The position numbers and the translations under genes are program-made. Shown piece after piece: positions 31,690 through 42,949 of a stretch of 64,000 nucleotides of DNA. The number at the start of each line of letters is the position of its first letter. Within the stretch, counting starts at the first letter, position 1. The notes beneath the pieces are model-generated. The model did no database searches. It worked only from the letters and a program-made list of their open reading frames with translations, and was not told the origin of the DNA. The stretch is from Cynocephalus volans (taxonomy: Eukaryota; Chordata; Mammalia; Dermoptera; Cynocephalidae): assembly GCF_027409185.1 (NCBI RefSeq), contig NC_084462.1, forward strand, positions 181,898,071 through 181,962,070. Reading direction: 5' to 3'.

Positions 31690-32460
31690 TTTTTTAAATT
31701 TCTGGGAATTTTTTAGACATTCTCTCTTAAGACTTGCCCACTCTCTATTCTCTCTATTCTTTTTTCCTTAAAAGATATATCCTAAATGTCTCTTAACTTT
31801 TCTTTTATATTTGATATCTTCCTGAATCTTGGTGCTGGGAGCTTCCCTTAGTTCCATCTTCCAACTCATTAATCTGCTCTTCATCTATATTTAGTTTTCT
31901 ATTTAGCATATCTTCTGAAGTTTTTTTTTTTTTCCCCCATATGTAGTTTTTATTTGTAGGATGTCTAATTGGTTATTTTTCATTTTTTTTTAAAAGATGA
32001 CTGGTAAGGGGATCTTAACCCTTGACTTGGTGTTGTCAGCACCATGCTCAGCCAGTGAGCGAACCAGCCATCCCTATATAGGATCCAAACCCACGGCCTT
32101 CGTGTTGTCAGCACCACACTCTCCCAAGTGAGCCATGGGCTGGCCCTTAATTGGTTATTTTTCTTAACTACCTTTTCTGTTTCATCACTTTTTATTTTTG
32201 CTTGCTTGCGCCTTTATCTCTTTCAAGATATTAAAAATATTTATTTTAAAGTGCTTTTTACTCTATTTCTTTAGCTTGGAGTAAATTCTTTGATTTGCTT
32301 AATGTGTTTGTCTTTTGTGGTATTGGTCTTCTTCTATTTTTGATTGTAAAGTCATCTCTGATTGTAAAGACATCTTCTTTAAGAGCTTTTTCCCAAAAGA
32401 ATTTTTCCCAAAAGAATTTCCCATAGTTGTCTGTCAGTGGATTTAGTCTCATTTTGCAGG
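31690..32460 (-). mobile_element. LINE (L1/HAL1-like) antisense fragment
   Basis: Thymine-rich text such as 'gtctaattggttatttttc' and 'ctttatctctttcaagatatt' recalls the antisense of an old L1/HAL1 internal region. Split by the SINE at 31983. Confidence 0.45.
31983..32147 (-). mobile_element. tRNA-Ile-derived SINE, dimer
   Basis: Minus-strand dimer; taattggttattttt at 31966-31980 and 32148-32162. Confidence 0.93.
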
Positions 32461-32879
32461 GGGAAAAGGTAGAGGCATTTTATCAGACCTTGGACATGTG
32501 GACTTCTTCCAGTATTGGTGATTTAGTTTCAGCTTCTCTTACAGGTAGGGTGGGGGCATATGACTGAGTTTTGACCAGTAGAATGTGGGTATAAGTTATA
32601 TGCACCATTTCTAGGCTTGGTCCCTAAAACTTCCTGCAGGTTTCTCTGTGTTCATTTTCTTCCCTGTCTGCTGACAAGATGCAGAAAATCCGGGGCAGGA
32701 CTTTGAGGTGTAAGAAATACCAGGGCCACCAGATTAGGAGTTCCTATTCTGGGATTCTCAGATCCCTTAAAGAAGTTATAGATAGAAATCAGGGAGTCCA
32801 TAAGCCTGAAGATGCTTTAATTTAGCCAGTCATTCCGTTTTCCAGTCTTCTCACATCTTGGCATACTGAGTCCCATCTT

Positions 32880-33300
32880 GACATTAATTAATGAGTTATA
32901 TCAGTCAGGATACGATAGGATACACTTCAGTAATAAACCTCAGTGGCTTAAAACAAGTTTTTTTCTTACTCCTGTTACATGTCCATCAAGAGTTGGCTGG
33001 GGACTCTGCTCTACGTTATTCTCATTTAAGGACCCTGGTTGAGGAGAGGCCTCCACCTTCATTCTTCCACAGTTACTCAGTCCTCAAAAGGAAGCTGCTT
33101 CTTCTGGTTCCTTCCTGCACTTGCTCAAGCAGAGCTTCAGGTTTGACATTTTTAGAGGCTAGAAAGTTCGAAGTCCAGGGAACACATCTGGTGAGGGTCT
33201 TATTTAGTGGTGGCTTTACAGTAATGCAGGGGTCTCACATGGCAGAAAATGGCAGAGCTGTTGTTAATAATTTTTATAATCAGTTCATAAGTCTTGGTTC
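32880..33300. mobile_element. Old LTR-like interspersed repeat, unnamed
   Basis: 'atatcagtcaggatacgataggatac', 'aacctcagtggcttaaaacaag', 'ttggctggggactctgctc' and 'gtctcacatggcagaaaatgg' follow a pattern shared with 50690-51020, 59140-59570 and 60960-61470. I recognise the family but cannot name it with certainty. Confidence 0.45.
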
Positions 33301-33573
33301 TTTAATCAAGGTGCATGATGAAATTTGAGATTGGTTCTGCTGGTAAATATTAAGATGGTTTTGTACTGAATTACTTTAGTGGAATAATTGTTAAAATATT
33401 GCTATTAAGGTGTTCAAAGTAAGGTTCCTTGAAAAAGCAAGTAGAAATGGAAAGTTTAGGAGAGCTTTGTTTTTTGAGGTGGTTATTTAGTATCTAATTA
33501 AACCAAAAAGATGAGTAAGATGGATCGTTTTATTAAAGATCAATGTAGGACTTAAAAAATTAACAATAACCTA

Positions 33574-34330
33574 ATTTTACCTTATTGAGGTATAGTTGAC
33601 ATGAAATAAACTGTACATATTTAAAGTGTACAATTACACATATATTAGGCTGCTTGAAGTCCCATTGCTTACTGTTGCTCCGTTCTGTCTTTTTTCTGTT
33701 TCATTTTGAATACTTTCTGTTGCTATAGCTGCAAGTTTTCTAGTCGTTTGCAATGTCTAATTTGCCTTTAATTCCATCCAGTATATTTTTCATTTCAGAC
33801 AGTAGGTTTCATGTCTAGAAGTTTGATTTGAGTCTGTTTTTTTATATATTGCAGGTCTCTGCTTAACATGTTCAGTCTTTCCTTTAACTTGAACACACTG
33901 AAATACAGTTAGATTTTTTTTTTTTTTTTTTAAATAACAGGGCTTATGGCCTAAAGTTACAGTTTTTTAAATGCCCTTATTAATTCTATTCTATTATCTG
34001 TATTGTTTCTGGGTCAGTTTCAATTGATTGATTTTTCTTCTCATTTTGCGTTGTCTTTTCCTGTTGCTTTGCTTGTCTGATAATTTTTGTTTGGATGCTA
34101 AACAGTATGAATTTTGCTTTGTTGGATGCTGTAATTTTTGTATTTCTATAAATATTTTTGAGCTTTGTTCTGGGACATGGTTAAGTTACTTAGAAATAGT
34201 TTGATCAGGGCTGGCTGGTTAGCTCAGTTAGAGCGTGGTCAACCCCATTTTTATTTATTTATTTTTTAAACTTTTCTTTTGGGTGGTTCTTTGCCCAAAA
34301 GTTCCAAGTAATTTCTTCACAGGCATGCAA
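33574..34330 (-). mobile_element. L1/HAL1-like antisense fragments
   Basis: 'ttattgaggtatagttgacatgaaataaac' (33584) is an antisense L1 3' end. From 33690, 'gtctagaagtttgatttgag' and 'gataatttttgtttggatgctaaac' continue in the old L1/HAL1 antisense style. Confidence 0.5.
34207..34243 (+). mobile_element. SINE monomer shard
   Basis: agggctggctggttagctcag and 'ttagagcgtggt' are the first third of a plus-strand monomer; the rest is missing. Confidence 0.75.
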
Positions 34331-34654
34331 TGATCTACACTGCTGGAATTATCTTTCTGTGCAGCTCTTTCTTTTCTGGTAATCTGTCATACAAACTCTA
34401 GCTGGATTGACCTTCCTGGACTTCCAGCTTTGTCTCCTCAGCCCTGGGAGACTGACTGACTCTCCCCGGTTTCCCACTCCCCGTGCTGCCCCTTGGAAAC
34501 TCTCTCCAGGCAATAAGCGGGGGTAGTTATAGGACTTAATCTCATTTGTTTCCCATCTGAGGGACCCTGAGGGAAATCACAGTACTTTGTTGCCTGATGT
34601 CCAGTGTCTTGAAAACTGTTCTCATATTTTGTTTGGGTTTTAGTTGTTGGAGAT

Positions 34655-35425
34655 GACAAGGTGTCAGAAGAAAAAACAAACCTTCCCCTCTACTCTGCTC
34701 TCACACTCAATACAGAACACTTCTGTGACCAGATGTGTGGGTTTTTTTCCCATACCAGCAATTCTCCAGTGGATACCAACTGGGTCTGGGTATCCTATAA
34801 TTAAATGCAACTCTGACGTTGTCTACCTGGAGATAGTGTCAGATCCCACAGGTTGAGGGCCCACTCCCACAAAACTGCCCCCACTTCAGATGCCAGTTGC
34901 AAGTCCAGGCCCCCTGTACTTCTGGTCAACTGGTTACAGACTGGGGTTCCCACAGCCCCCTCCTTGGGTTCAACTTGTTAGGATGGCTCACAGAACTCAG
35001 GGAGACACTCACTTATGTTTGCCGGTTTATTGTAAAGGATGTTTCAAAGGATACTGATGAATGCCAGGTGAAGAGGTGGATAGGGAAGGTATGGGGGTGA
35101 GGGGCGGCGTGGAGTTTCCATGCTCTCTGGGCACGCCAGTCTCCCAGCACCTCCACGTGTTCAGCAACCTGGAAGCTCATCAAATCTTGCTCAAGAGTTT
35201 TTATAGAGCTTATTCTACAGCACCCCTCTCCCCGCTGTCCTGGAGGTTGGTGGGTGGGGCTCAAAGTTCAAGACCCTCTAATCACTCGATCCTTCTGGTG
35301 ACCGGCCCTGTCCTGAGGCTATCTAGGGGCCTCACCTGAAGTCACCTCATTAGCATAAACTCAGGTAGGTCAAAAGGGCTTAAAATTAGGAACTGTGTAT
35401 ATTTCATGCTATATCACACAGGGTA
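34655..35425 (-). mobile_element. ERVL-type solo LTR (antisense)
   Basis: Shows 'ctcacagaactcagggagac', 'ccggtttattgtaaaggatg' (AATAAA on the minus strand near 35025), 'ctcccagcacctccacgtg', 'aggctatctaggggcc' and 'cctcattagcataaactcagg'. This is a familiar mammalian LTR reading on the minus strand. The frames inside it have no meaning. Confidence 0.6.
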
Positions 35426-35483
35426 AATCTGGTTCATATTGTTTCACCTTGGCTGGAAGCAGAAGTCTAGATTTTTTTTTTTT

Positions 35484-35628
35484 TTTCTTTTTTTCTTTTG
35501 TCGTTTTTCCGTGACCGGCACTCAGCCAGTGAGCGCACCGGTCAGTCCCATATAGGATCCGAACCCGCGGCGGGAGCGTCGCCGCGCTCCCAGCGCAGCA
35601 CTCTACCAAGTGCGCCACGGGCTCGGCC
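35484..35628 (-). mobile_element. SINE, GC-arm subtype
   Basis: Minus strand, same form as 30924-31063. Sits between two copies of ctagattttttt. Confidence 0.92.
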
Positions 35629-35630
35629 CT

Positions 35631-35639
<9 letters not shown>

Positions 35640-35661
<22 letters not shown>

Positions 35662-35746
35662 GGCAGCTAGCCAGTATGGGGATTGGAATCCTTGACCTTG
35701 GTGTTATCAACACTATGTTCTCCCAAGTTAGCCACCAGCCAGCCGA
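35640..35746 (-). mobile_element. tRNA-Ile-derived SINE, monomer
   Basis: Minus-strand monomer directly beside the previous SINE. The outer flanks aagtctagatttttt (35464) and aagtctaattttttt (35747) bracket both elements. Confidence 0.88.
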
Positions 35747-35759
35747 AAGTCTAATTTTT

Positions 35760-36890
35760 TTTTAAAAAAGGAAAATAGAAGAATTATTATTCCCTTTTTG
35801 TTAGAAAACATTAATAGACGTTAATATGTTGACTTTTATCCCTAACCTATTTGGTTTCTTCCTAATGTTATTGTGGCTTTCAAACTTTCTTGGCGGGCGT
35901 GGGGGGGGCTTTTAAACTTTTAAATTTGGGTTTTATGTTCATGGAAATATTCTGTAAAAAGAATAGTAATGCTTTTAGAAACCAGAACATCAAATTTTAT
36001 GTTTTTGTGTAGCCACTGTTCATCTCAATATTTGTGATAAAGTGCTCAGTCTGATCTCATTGTTTATTGAAATCTGATTACGCTATTGGTGATTCTAGCC
36101 CAGATTTTTCCAAAGGAGAATAGTTTTATTGAATTCACTGTTCTTTAAGGAGTAAATTACTTAAGAATTTCTACTTCTAATTAATGTACATCTGAGAAAA
36201 ATGTACTTTAGGAAACATCTTATCCTTGGACTGTATTGGCCCTCCACGTACTGGAATGTAGTAAAATGAGAGAGAGTGAGAGAAGGTGTGTATGTGTATT
36301 GATTTTGAAGCACTTCTTATAGAATTTTATTGTTTCCTAGTCATTTTTAGCTACGTGTTTTTTAGGTTTTTGGACATCGGGTGCTTTTCATATGCCAGAT
36401 ATTGATATTCCTAAACCGAATTAAGATTTTATTTATCGGCTGGTAAACTATCATTTCAAGTTGTTGCTTGCTTGGTTCTCTGCTTGCCTGGCAACAGGTC
36501 AGTTTCCATGGCATTGCCATTTTTGTACAGCATTGTTAGATGCTGAGAGGTTGGGGGTGGGCCTGCAGGCCCCTTACCCTGCTGAATCAGGCCATAAACT
36601 GGAATAGCTCAGCTTTTTGTCTAGTTTTGCATATTAAGTTTCTGGATAATAATTCTTTTTTAAGAAAGAGTTTTGTTGCTGTAAAAAAAAAAAAAGCTTG
36701 AAAACCACACTTTATGCCTTATTAAGAACAAGTAGCAATAGAAAAGTGCAAGTGTTGATATCAGTAATTTGAAGTGTAAGTTCCACAAACAATGCAGCTG
36801 AGACGAACAATCATCAGGCATTCTAAAAGCATGCAAGCTTTACCTTAGACACATTTGTTGGTTGACATTTTTTTTTCTTTCGTTTTTTAT
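35760..36890. other. Intron DNA, nothing recognised
   Basis: About 1.1 kb without a recognisable repeat or gene. Confidence 0.4.
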
Positions 36891-36893
36891 TAA

Positions 36894-37075
36894 GACATAA
36901 TTGTATTATATCTGTGGGGTACAGCATTGAACATCAGTACCTGTCAGTAATATGTGATGCTCAAAACAGGATAATTAGTGTATTCAACATTACACAATGT
37001 AATAATTTTTTTGTAGCCCTTTACCAATTTCTTGCTAATCCCCCCTCCATGGTTGACTGTTCTTAATTGTGAAGG
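36894..37075 (-). mobile_element. L1 3' UTR fragment (antisense)
   Basis: 'ttattaagacataattgtat', 'tctgtggggtacagc' and 'aatatgtgatgctcaaaacagg' are the antisense of an L1MA/MB-like 3' UTR. Confidence 0.75.
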
Positions 37076-37861
37076 AAAAAGAAAAACAATTTAAGAACAC
37101 TTATGAAATTGGATTATGCTCTGGATAATGAGATAAGATGCAAATAGGTATTTTGTGTTTTTTTTTTTATCAAGAGCATGCCTTTCTTTTACACATTCCA
37201 CTTTTGTACATGTTTTAAGGAACTTATATAGGAAAGTGATGGATTCCTTATACTCGTTGTAGTCTAAGAACCACAGTAATTTTTCTCTGTTATGGGATAT
37301 TACACTTATGTAGTTTTCTTAAACATTAATAAGTTTGTCTTTTTGCTTATGAAATAATTTGAACATATAGAAAAGTAGAATAATAATGAATCTTGCATGC
37401 CCAACAGCCAGAGTTAATAATTTAAAAATTATTTATAATTAAGACTTAATAAATATGTAAGATAGTGTATACTTATGGTACGTATCATTAATTGTCTGTG
37501 TATTAACGGCATTTGCACATTTTATAGAATAACTTCGTATGTTGGACATAATCACTTATTGAGTACCTACTATTTTTCTTGGTCATAAAATATCTAGTCG
37601 GGGTGATAAATGCCATGTGATAAACTGCCTATGCTCTGAAAGCTCTGGGGTGAGGTGGTTGAAATTTGGTGTAGAAGGGAAGGCTCTTCAGAGGTGACTT
37701 TTAAAGTAGGTCTTGATGGGCAGGTGAAGGAAAGATACTTGTTTTCCTTCTTCCTGAGAGATCCATAGGTTTAGATAGAGTCCTGTGGATAGAGAGGGCT
37801 TGACTTTTTTGGAGTCATGAGTAGTTTGAGGATTCAAGCTGAGAGGTAATGAAAAAGTGAT

Positions 37862-38216
37862 TGTTATGGTTTGAGTGTGTCCCCCAAATTTCACGTGTTG
37901 GAAACTTAGTCCCCAAATTCTTACGTTAATTGGAGATTGGGCCTTTGGGAGGTAATTATGATTAGACAAGGCCATCAGGGTGGAGCCCCCATGATGGGAC
38001 TGGTGGCTTGATATGAAGAGGAGGAGAGACACACTGTTGCCCTCTTGCCCTGTGATACCTTTCACCATTTATGTAGCAGCAAGAAGGTCCTCAGCAGTTG
38101 CTGGCACCATGCTCATATACTTCCCAGCCTCCAGAACTGTAAGAAATAAATTTCTTTTCTTTATAAATTACCCAGTCTCAGGCATTCAGTTACAGCTGAA
38201 GAAAATGGACTAATAT
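37862..38216 (+). mobile_element. MaLR-type solo LTR
   Basis: Starts tgttatggtttgagtgtg, continues 'gcctttgggaggtaattatg', 'gcagcaagaaggtcctc', 'cttcccagcctccagaactg' and ends 'aagaaataaatttc', 'acccagtctcaggcattc' and 'atggactaat'. Its AATAAA signal is near 38145. Confidence 0.85.
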
Positions 38217-38299
38217 AATGGTAGAAGGCGAGACTATGGAACAGGTAGCCATGGACCAAATCACAAGGCCATGCATAAATTCTTAGCTAAAGAGTTTAT

Positions 38300-38505
38300 T
38301 TTTAAATAATAGTTTTATTCAGGTATGATTCACATACCATAACATTCACCTTTTACAATTTGATGGTTTTTAGTATATTCACACAGTTGTGCAACCATTA
38401 CCACTATTTAATTTCAGAACATTTTATCATCCCAAAAGAAATCCTGTACTTCTAGGCAGTCATTTCCATTTGGAATTTATTTTAAATGTTGTTTAAATGA
38501 TTTAA
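38300..38505 (-). mobile_element. L1 3' region (antisense)
   Basis: 'gttttattcaggtatgattcacatacc', 'gttgtgcaaccattaccac' and 'agaaatcctgtacttc' are antisense L1M 3' UTR. Confidence 0.75.
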
Positions 38506-38531
38506 CAATCATTAAAGACTCATGTCTCTTT

Positions 38532-38648
38532 TTAAATTTTAATTAATTGATTAATTAATTAATTTAAAAGATGACTGGTAAGGTGATCTTAACCCTTGAC
38601 TTGGTGTTATCAGCACCACACTCTCCCAAGTGAGCCACGGGCCAGCCC
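38532..38648 (-). mobile_element. SINE, short fused form
   Basis: Minus strand, same architecture as 3269-3387, including the shared 'ggtaaggtgatctt'. Perfect 19-bp flanking repeat taaagactcatgtctcttt at 38513-38531 and 38649-38667. Confidence 0.92.
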
Positions 38649-38811
38649 TAAAGACTCATGTCTCTTTGTTTCTTTTTTTTTTTTTTCCATGCCTCTTTTT
38701 GATATGCACAGAAACATCATACCTCTGTTTAATGTTTATACTATGAAAGCAATAGTGTAATATTTTTGTGGAATAATAAATGTGATATTGGCCACAAATT
38801 TTATTTTATTT

Positions 38812-38903
38812 ATTTTTTGGCAGCTGGCCAGTAAGGGGATCCAAACTCTTGACCTTAGTGTTATCAGCACTGCTCTAACTAAGTGAGCTAACTGGCCAAC
38901 CTT
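38812..38903 (-). mobile_element. tRNA-Ile-derived SINE, monomer
   Basis: Minus-strand monomer (ggcagctggccagtaagggg, gatccaaactcttgacc, aagtgagctaactggccaac). Confidence 0.85.
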
Positions 38904-39074
38904 GACCATGCATTTAAACTCCACTTCTCCACGTTTGAGAATCATTGTTCTTCAGTGACTGACACTGGGAAATTTTAAGCTAGAGTGTGATGGGAGTGTA
39001 ATTGCAGTTTGGAAAGATCATCGGCTGTCATGTTGAGGAGAACATGTAAGAATGGATTCACTGAAGGTAGAGAA

Positions 39075-39200
39075 AACACTCTTTCATTCATAAACTTTTA
39101 AATGAGTATCTACTATGTGCTGGACACTGTTCTAGGCATTGCGTATAGAGTAGTGAGCAAAATATACATCTCAGCCCGCATAGAATTAAATTCTGGCAAG
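39075..39200 (-). mobile_element. L2 3' end (antisense)
   Basis: 'gagtatctactatgtgctggacactgttctaggc' and 'gagtagtgagcaaaatatac' are the antisense L2 3' signature. Confidence 0.7.
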
Positions 39201-39429
39201 GGGATACTGTTAGGTAGTTCATGAGAGAAACAAGGATGAATTTGAAAGACCTTAAGCTGTTGGAATAGACAGACTTTAATGACAAATTAGATATGGGGCA
39301 CAAGAAGGCCATAATAGCTGCTGGGTTTCTGGCTTATTCACTGGAAAAGAGAATATAGAAGTTTTGAGATGAAATGAGATACCTGCACATAATAATTCAG
39401 GCAGCATTTATTGACTGTAAGTCTCTTCT

Positions 39430-39965
39430 TTCATCTGTCCTCTTAAGTTAGGTACCCCTCGTCTGTGTTCCTGTTATACCTTGTTATTATTTACCTCTAT
39501 TATAGCACTTCTCTAGCTTTAATATTTTACTAGCTTTCCTCTCTTCTCCACTGCTCATTGAGGGCAGGAACTGCCTGTGTCATTTTTGTGTCCCCCGTCT
39601 ACAGACCAGCTATACTGGCTTGGAGAATTTAATTACTTTTTAATGCTTCCACCACTGCTACTGTCTTCCTTTGAGACATCATCATCTACAACTTAAATTA
39701 CTGCAGTAGCCTTCTAGTAAGTCTCTTGCTTCTATATGTTTAAAATATAAGTCAGTGTATTTCTCCTCTTCTTAAAACCTTCCAGAAGCTCCCATTCCAC
39801 TTAGGGTGAAAATAAAAATCCTCAAAAAAAAAAAAAAAAAGCCCTCATGGTGGCCCTGTAAGACCTACTCTGTCTGGTCCTTCATTACTTCTCTGCCTTT
39901 TTCTCCTTCACTTCATTCAGATCTTTACTCAATAAGGCCTATCCTGACCTACATACATATCTATC
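39430..39965 (+). mobile_element. L2 3' part (sense)
   Basis: 'attgagggcaggaactgcctgtgtc', 'accttccagaagctcccattcc' and 'ctactctgtctggtccttc' are sense L2. An A run lies at 39822-39840. Confidence 0.65.
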
Positions 39966-40069
39966 TGTAAGTGTACATCTCTAAAATATGACTTTAAAAC
40001 AATCTAACCACAATTTTCACAATTAAATTAATACTCATTCCTTAGTATCATTAAATCTTCAGTCAACTA

Positions 40070-40268
40070 CAGTCATGCACCACATAATGACATTTTGGTA
40101 TGTACACATAATGACAGACCGCATGTACAATGGTGGTATAGCCTGGGTGTGTAGTAGGCTGTACCATCTAGATTTGTGTAAAGTATACTCTATGACGTTC
40201 ACACAGCGAAATTGACTAATGACACATTTCTCAGAACGTATCCCTGCCTTTAAGCAAAACATGACTGT
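40070..40268. mobile_element. Tigger-like non-autonomous element
   Basis: Bounded by TA on both sides. Left end cagtcatgcaccacataatg pairs with right end aaaacatgactg. The interior 'gtgtagtaggctgtaccatctag', 'tatactctatgacg' and 'tttctcagaacgtatccc' matches a well-known Tigger derivative with an internal deletion. Confidence 0.75.
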
Positions 40269-40324
40269 ATTTTAAAACAGTTGCTTTGTTTGAATCAGGA
40301 TTCAAACATGATCTACATGTTATA

Positions 40325-41260
40325 TTTTTTCAAAATAACTTTATTGAGGTATGCTTGACATTCCAGAAACTGAACATATTTAAAGTGTACAATTTGATTA
40401 ATTTTGACATATGTATACATCTGAAATTATCACCATGATCAAGATAGTGACCTGTCACCCTCAAAACTTTCTTTGGGCCCCTTTGTAATTCCACCTACCC
40501 GTCTGTTTTCCCCCAAGCAACCACTGATCTGCTTTCTGTCGCTAGATTAGTTTGCATATTTTAGACTTTTATATAAATGGAATCATGTACTTATTTTGTT
40601 TGGGTTCAGCATAATTGTTTTGATATTCATCCATGTTGTTGCAAGTATTAGTTGATTATTCCTTTTTATTTCTGAGTAGTATTAGATTGTATGGATATAC
40701 CAGAAATTTTTATCCATTCACCTGTTGATGGACATTTGGATTATTTCCATTGTTTGGCTATTACAGACAAAGCTGTGATGAATATTAATGTACAAGTCTT
40801 TGTATGAATATATATTTCCTTTTCTCTCAGGTAAATGCTTAGGAATGGAATCATGATAGTTGTATGTTTATTGTTATTATTATTTTTTTGGCAGCTGGCT
40901 GGTACAGAGATTGAACCCTGGACCTTGTTGTTACCAGCACCACACTCTAATCAACTGAGCTAACTTGCCAGCCTGTATACTTAATTTTTAAAGAAAAGGC
41001 CAAACTGTTTTCCAAAGTGGTTTTATAATTTTTCATTCCCACTAGCAGTATATACAAGTTCTAGTTGCTCCACAACCTTGCTAACACTAGTTATGGTCAG
41101 TCTTTTTAATTTTAGCCATTCTAGTAGGTGTGCAGTGGCACCTCATTGTGGTTTTAGCTTTTAATTTGCTGAATGACTAATAATGTTGAGCATCTTTTCA
41201 TGTGCTTATTTGCCATTCCCATGTCTTCTTTGGTGAAGTATCTGTTCACTTCACTCTCCC
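40325..41260 (-). mobile_element. Old L1 (3' UTR to ORF2, antisense)
   Basis: 'ataactttattgaggtatgcttgacattcc', 'aagcaaccactgatctgc', 'gaatcatgtacttattttg', 'ttggctattacagacaaagc' and 'tgcagtggcacctcattgtgg' show a continuous antisense L1, split by the SINE at 40871. Confidence 0.8.
40871..40973 (-). mobile_element. tRNA-Ile-derived SINE, monomer
   Basis: Minus-strand monomer; tgtat(g/a)(t)tta repeated on both sides. Confidence 0.85.
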
Positions 41261-41464
41261 TGTGCCATTGTCTCTCAGGGTAGTAAGTTGGGACAGCTGT
41301 AGGGCTCATCTCTTGTTTCTCATCCCTCAAGCGTCACTGTCCTCTGGTGTCCATTGCCTGGAAAAACCATTGTTTTACATATTTTGTTTGTTTGGATGTT
41401 TCAAGTGGGAGGGTAAATGTGGTTGGTGTCTGTTACTTCATCTTGACCAAAAGCACACACGTTA

Positions 41465-41524
41465 ATTTTTTTTTTTTAACCAAGTGCACTCTGCACTCTA
41501 ACCAACTGAGCTAACCAGCCAGCC
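41465..41524 (-). mobile_element. SINE monomer, internally deleted
   Basis: Minus strand: T run, then only 'gcactctaaccaactgagctaaccagccagcc', i.e. the A-box end. Confidence 0.75.
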
Positions 41525-41856
41525 ACATTATATTTTAATCTATAGATTTTCCTTTTTGTTTTTCTTTGTGATTTATTTGTGGAAAACCATTATATTGTCT
41601 TGCTGAGTTTCCCTCATTCTGGATTTGCTGGTTGCATCTCTGATATTTTTTAACATGTTCCTTTCTCCCCTGTATTTTCTGTAAACTGGTAGTTAGATTT
41701 AGAGTCTTGGTTAGTATCCAATTAAGAACTATTTTTGGCAAGAATACTTCATAAGGGGGTATTTTGACCACCCTATTTAAAATGAATATACCTCCATTGC
41801 ACTCCAGTCCTGAGCTTGCTCTACTATTTCTTTTTTTCAAAGCACTTGACATCTTC

Positions 41857-41965
41857 TAACATACTATAAACCCAACAAGGGCAAGGATCTCCGTTTTGTT
41901 TACTGCTGCATCCCCAGTGTTTAGAACATTGTTTAGCACAAAGTTGGCACAGAAAAGTAACATTT
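41857..41965 (+). mobile_element. L2 3' fragment (sense)
   Basis: 'cccaacaagggcaaggatctcc', 'gctgcatccccagtgtttagaac' and 'aaagttggcac' are the L2 3' end. Confidence 0.65.
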
Positions 41966-42945
41966 TCTTTTATTAAATTAATTGTACTTGACAACATTAG
42001 AAACAGTGTAAAGCCCTCTGGGATTTGGCAGTTAGAAACATTCTTGTTTTGTCCACCATCCTATTTGGGTATTATATTCTATAATAAAAAGGTTAAAAAA
42101 AAAAAAAAAAAAACTTTGGAGGTGGACTCTGGAGGAGGAGCTGTGTTACTGGCTCTACTTCCTCTATGAATAACCTTCCTTTTTGTAGCTGCCAGAGATT
42201 TATTGGCTCTTTAAAATCCTGCTCAAACTTGCAGCCTCTTTGAGCAGAAATGAAGAGAATGTTCCCGTGTTTAGAGTAAGACTGCTGTCCTGTCAGTCTA
42301 GAGCAGAAGTCACATGGAAGCCCCAGCACCTCAGACATTCCTGACAAAATCTCCTATCCTACTGTCCCTTCCCTCAGCACTCACAGCCTCTCCAGGACTG
42401 TCTGCCTTGGGACCACCAGTGTTGATCTCATCATGTGATTCCTAAGCCATCCCTCTTCTCCTGGACTCTAAGATCTGCAAGATTTTGTACATTTTCTTTT
42501 CTGATCCCATCTTCCACTCAGTAAAAGAGGGATGACCTTCTCTTGAAAAACTGCAGTTACATCAACAGAATCCCCCAGTCCTCAATCTCTTCATTTCTTC
42601 TGTGGTTTTCCCTCCCATTCTTGTTCTGACTGAGGGAAGGTCGGTTGGCTCCTGATGACCCTACTGCCCCCAAGCCCTCTCAAGTAGTACTTGCTTCCCC
42701 CCCACCCCGCTTCCCTCATCTCACTGGGCCTAGAAGTGCGATGTCCTCCTCGTTCTTCCTGCCATTTCCATACCTTTCTTCTCTCCTCCCTAAAAACACC
42801 CTGCTATGAATATGATGTTATCACATTATGCCGCTCACTACTACTTTTTGCTGTAATCTGCCTTAACACGGTGCTCTGGAGGATTGAACCTTTTATCATT
42901 TGGAGTGTCCCTTTTATCTGTAGAAATGCTTCTTCACGTCTACTT
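41966..42945. other. Intron DNA, largely unrecognised
   Basis: A run at 42096-42112; otherwise no clear repeat or gene. The C/T-rich part 42350-42800 may be a decayed LINE. Confidence 0.35.
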
Positions 42946-42949
42946 TGTT

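Noticed and set aside
34655-35340. Several short plus- and minus-strand frames
   Set aside because: All fall in an LTR-type repeat and overlap each other.
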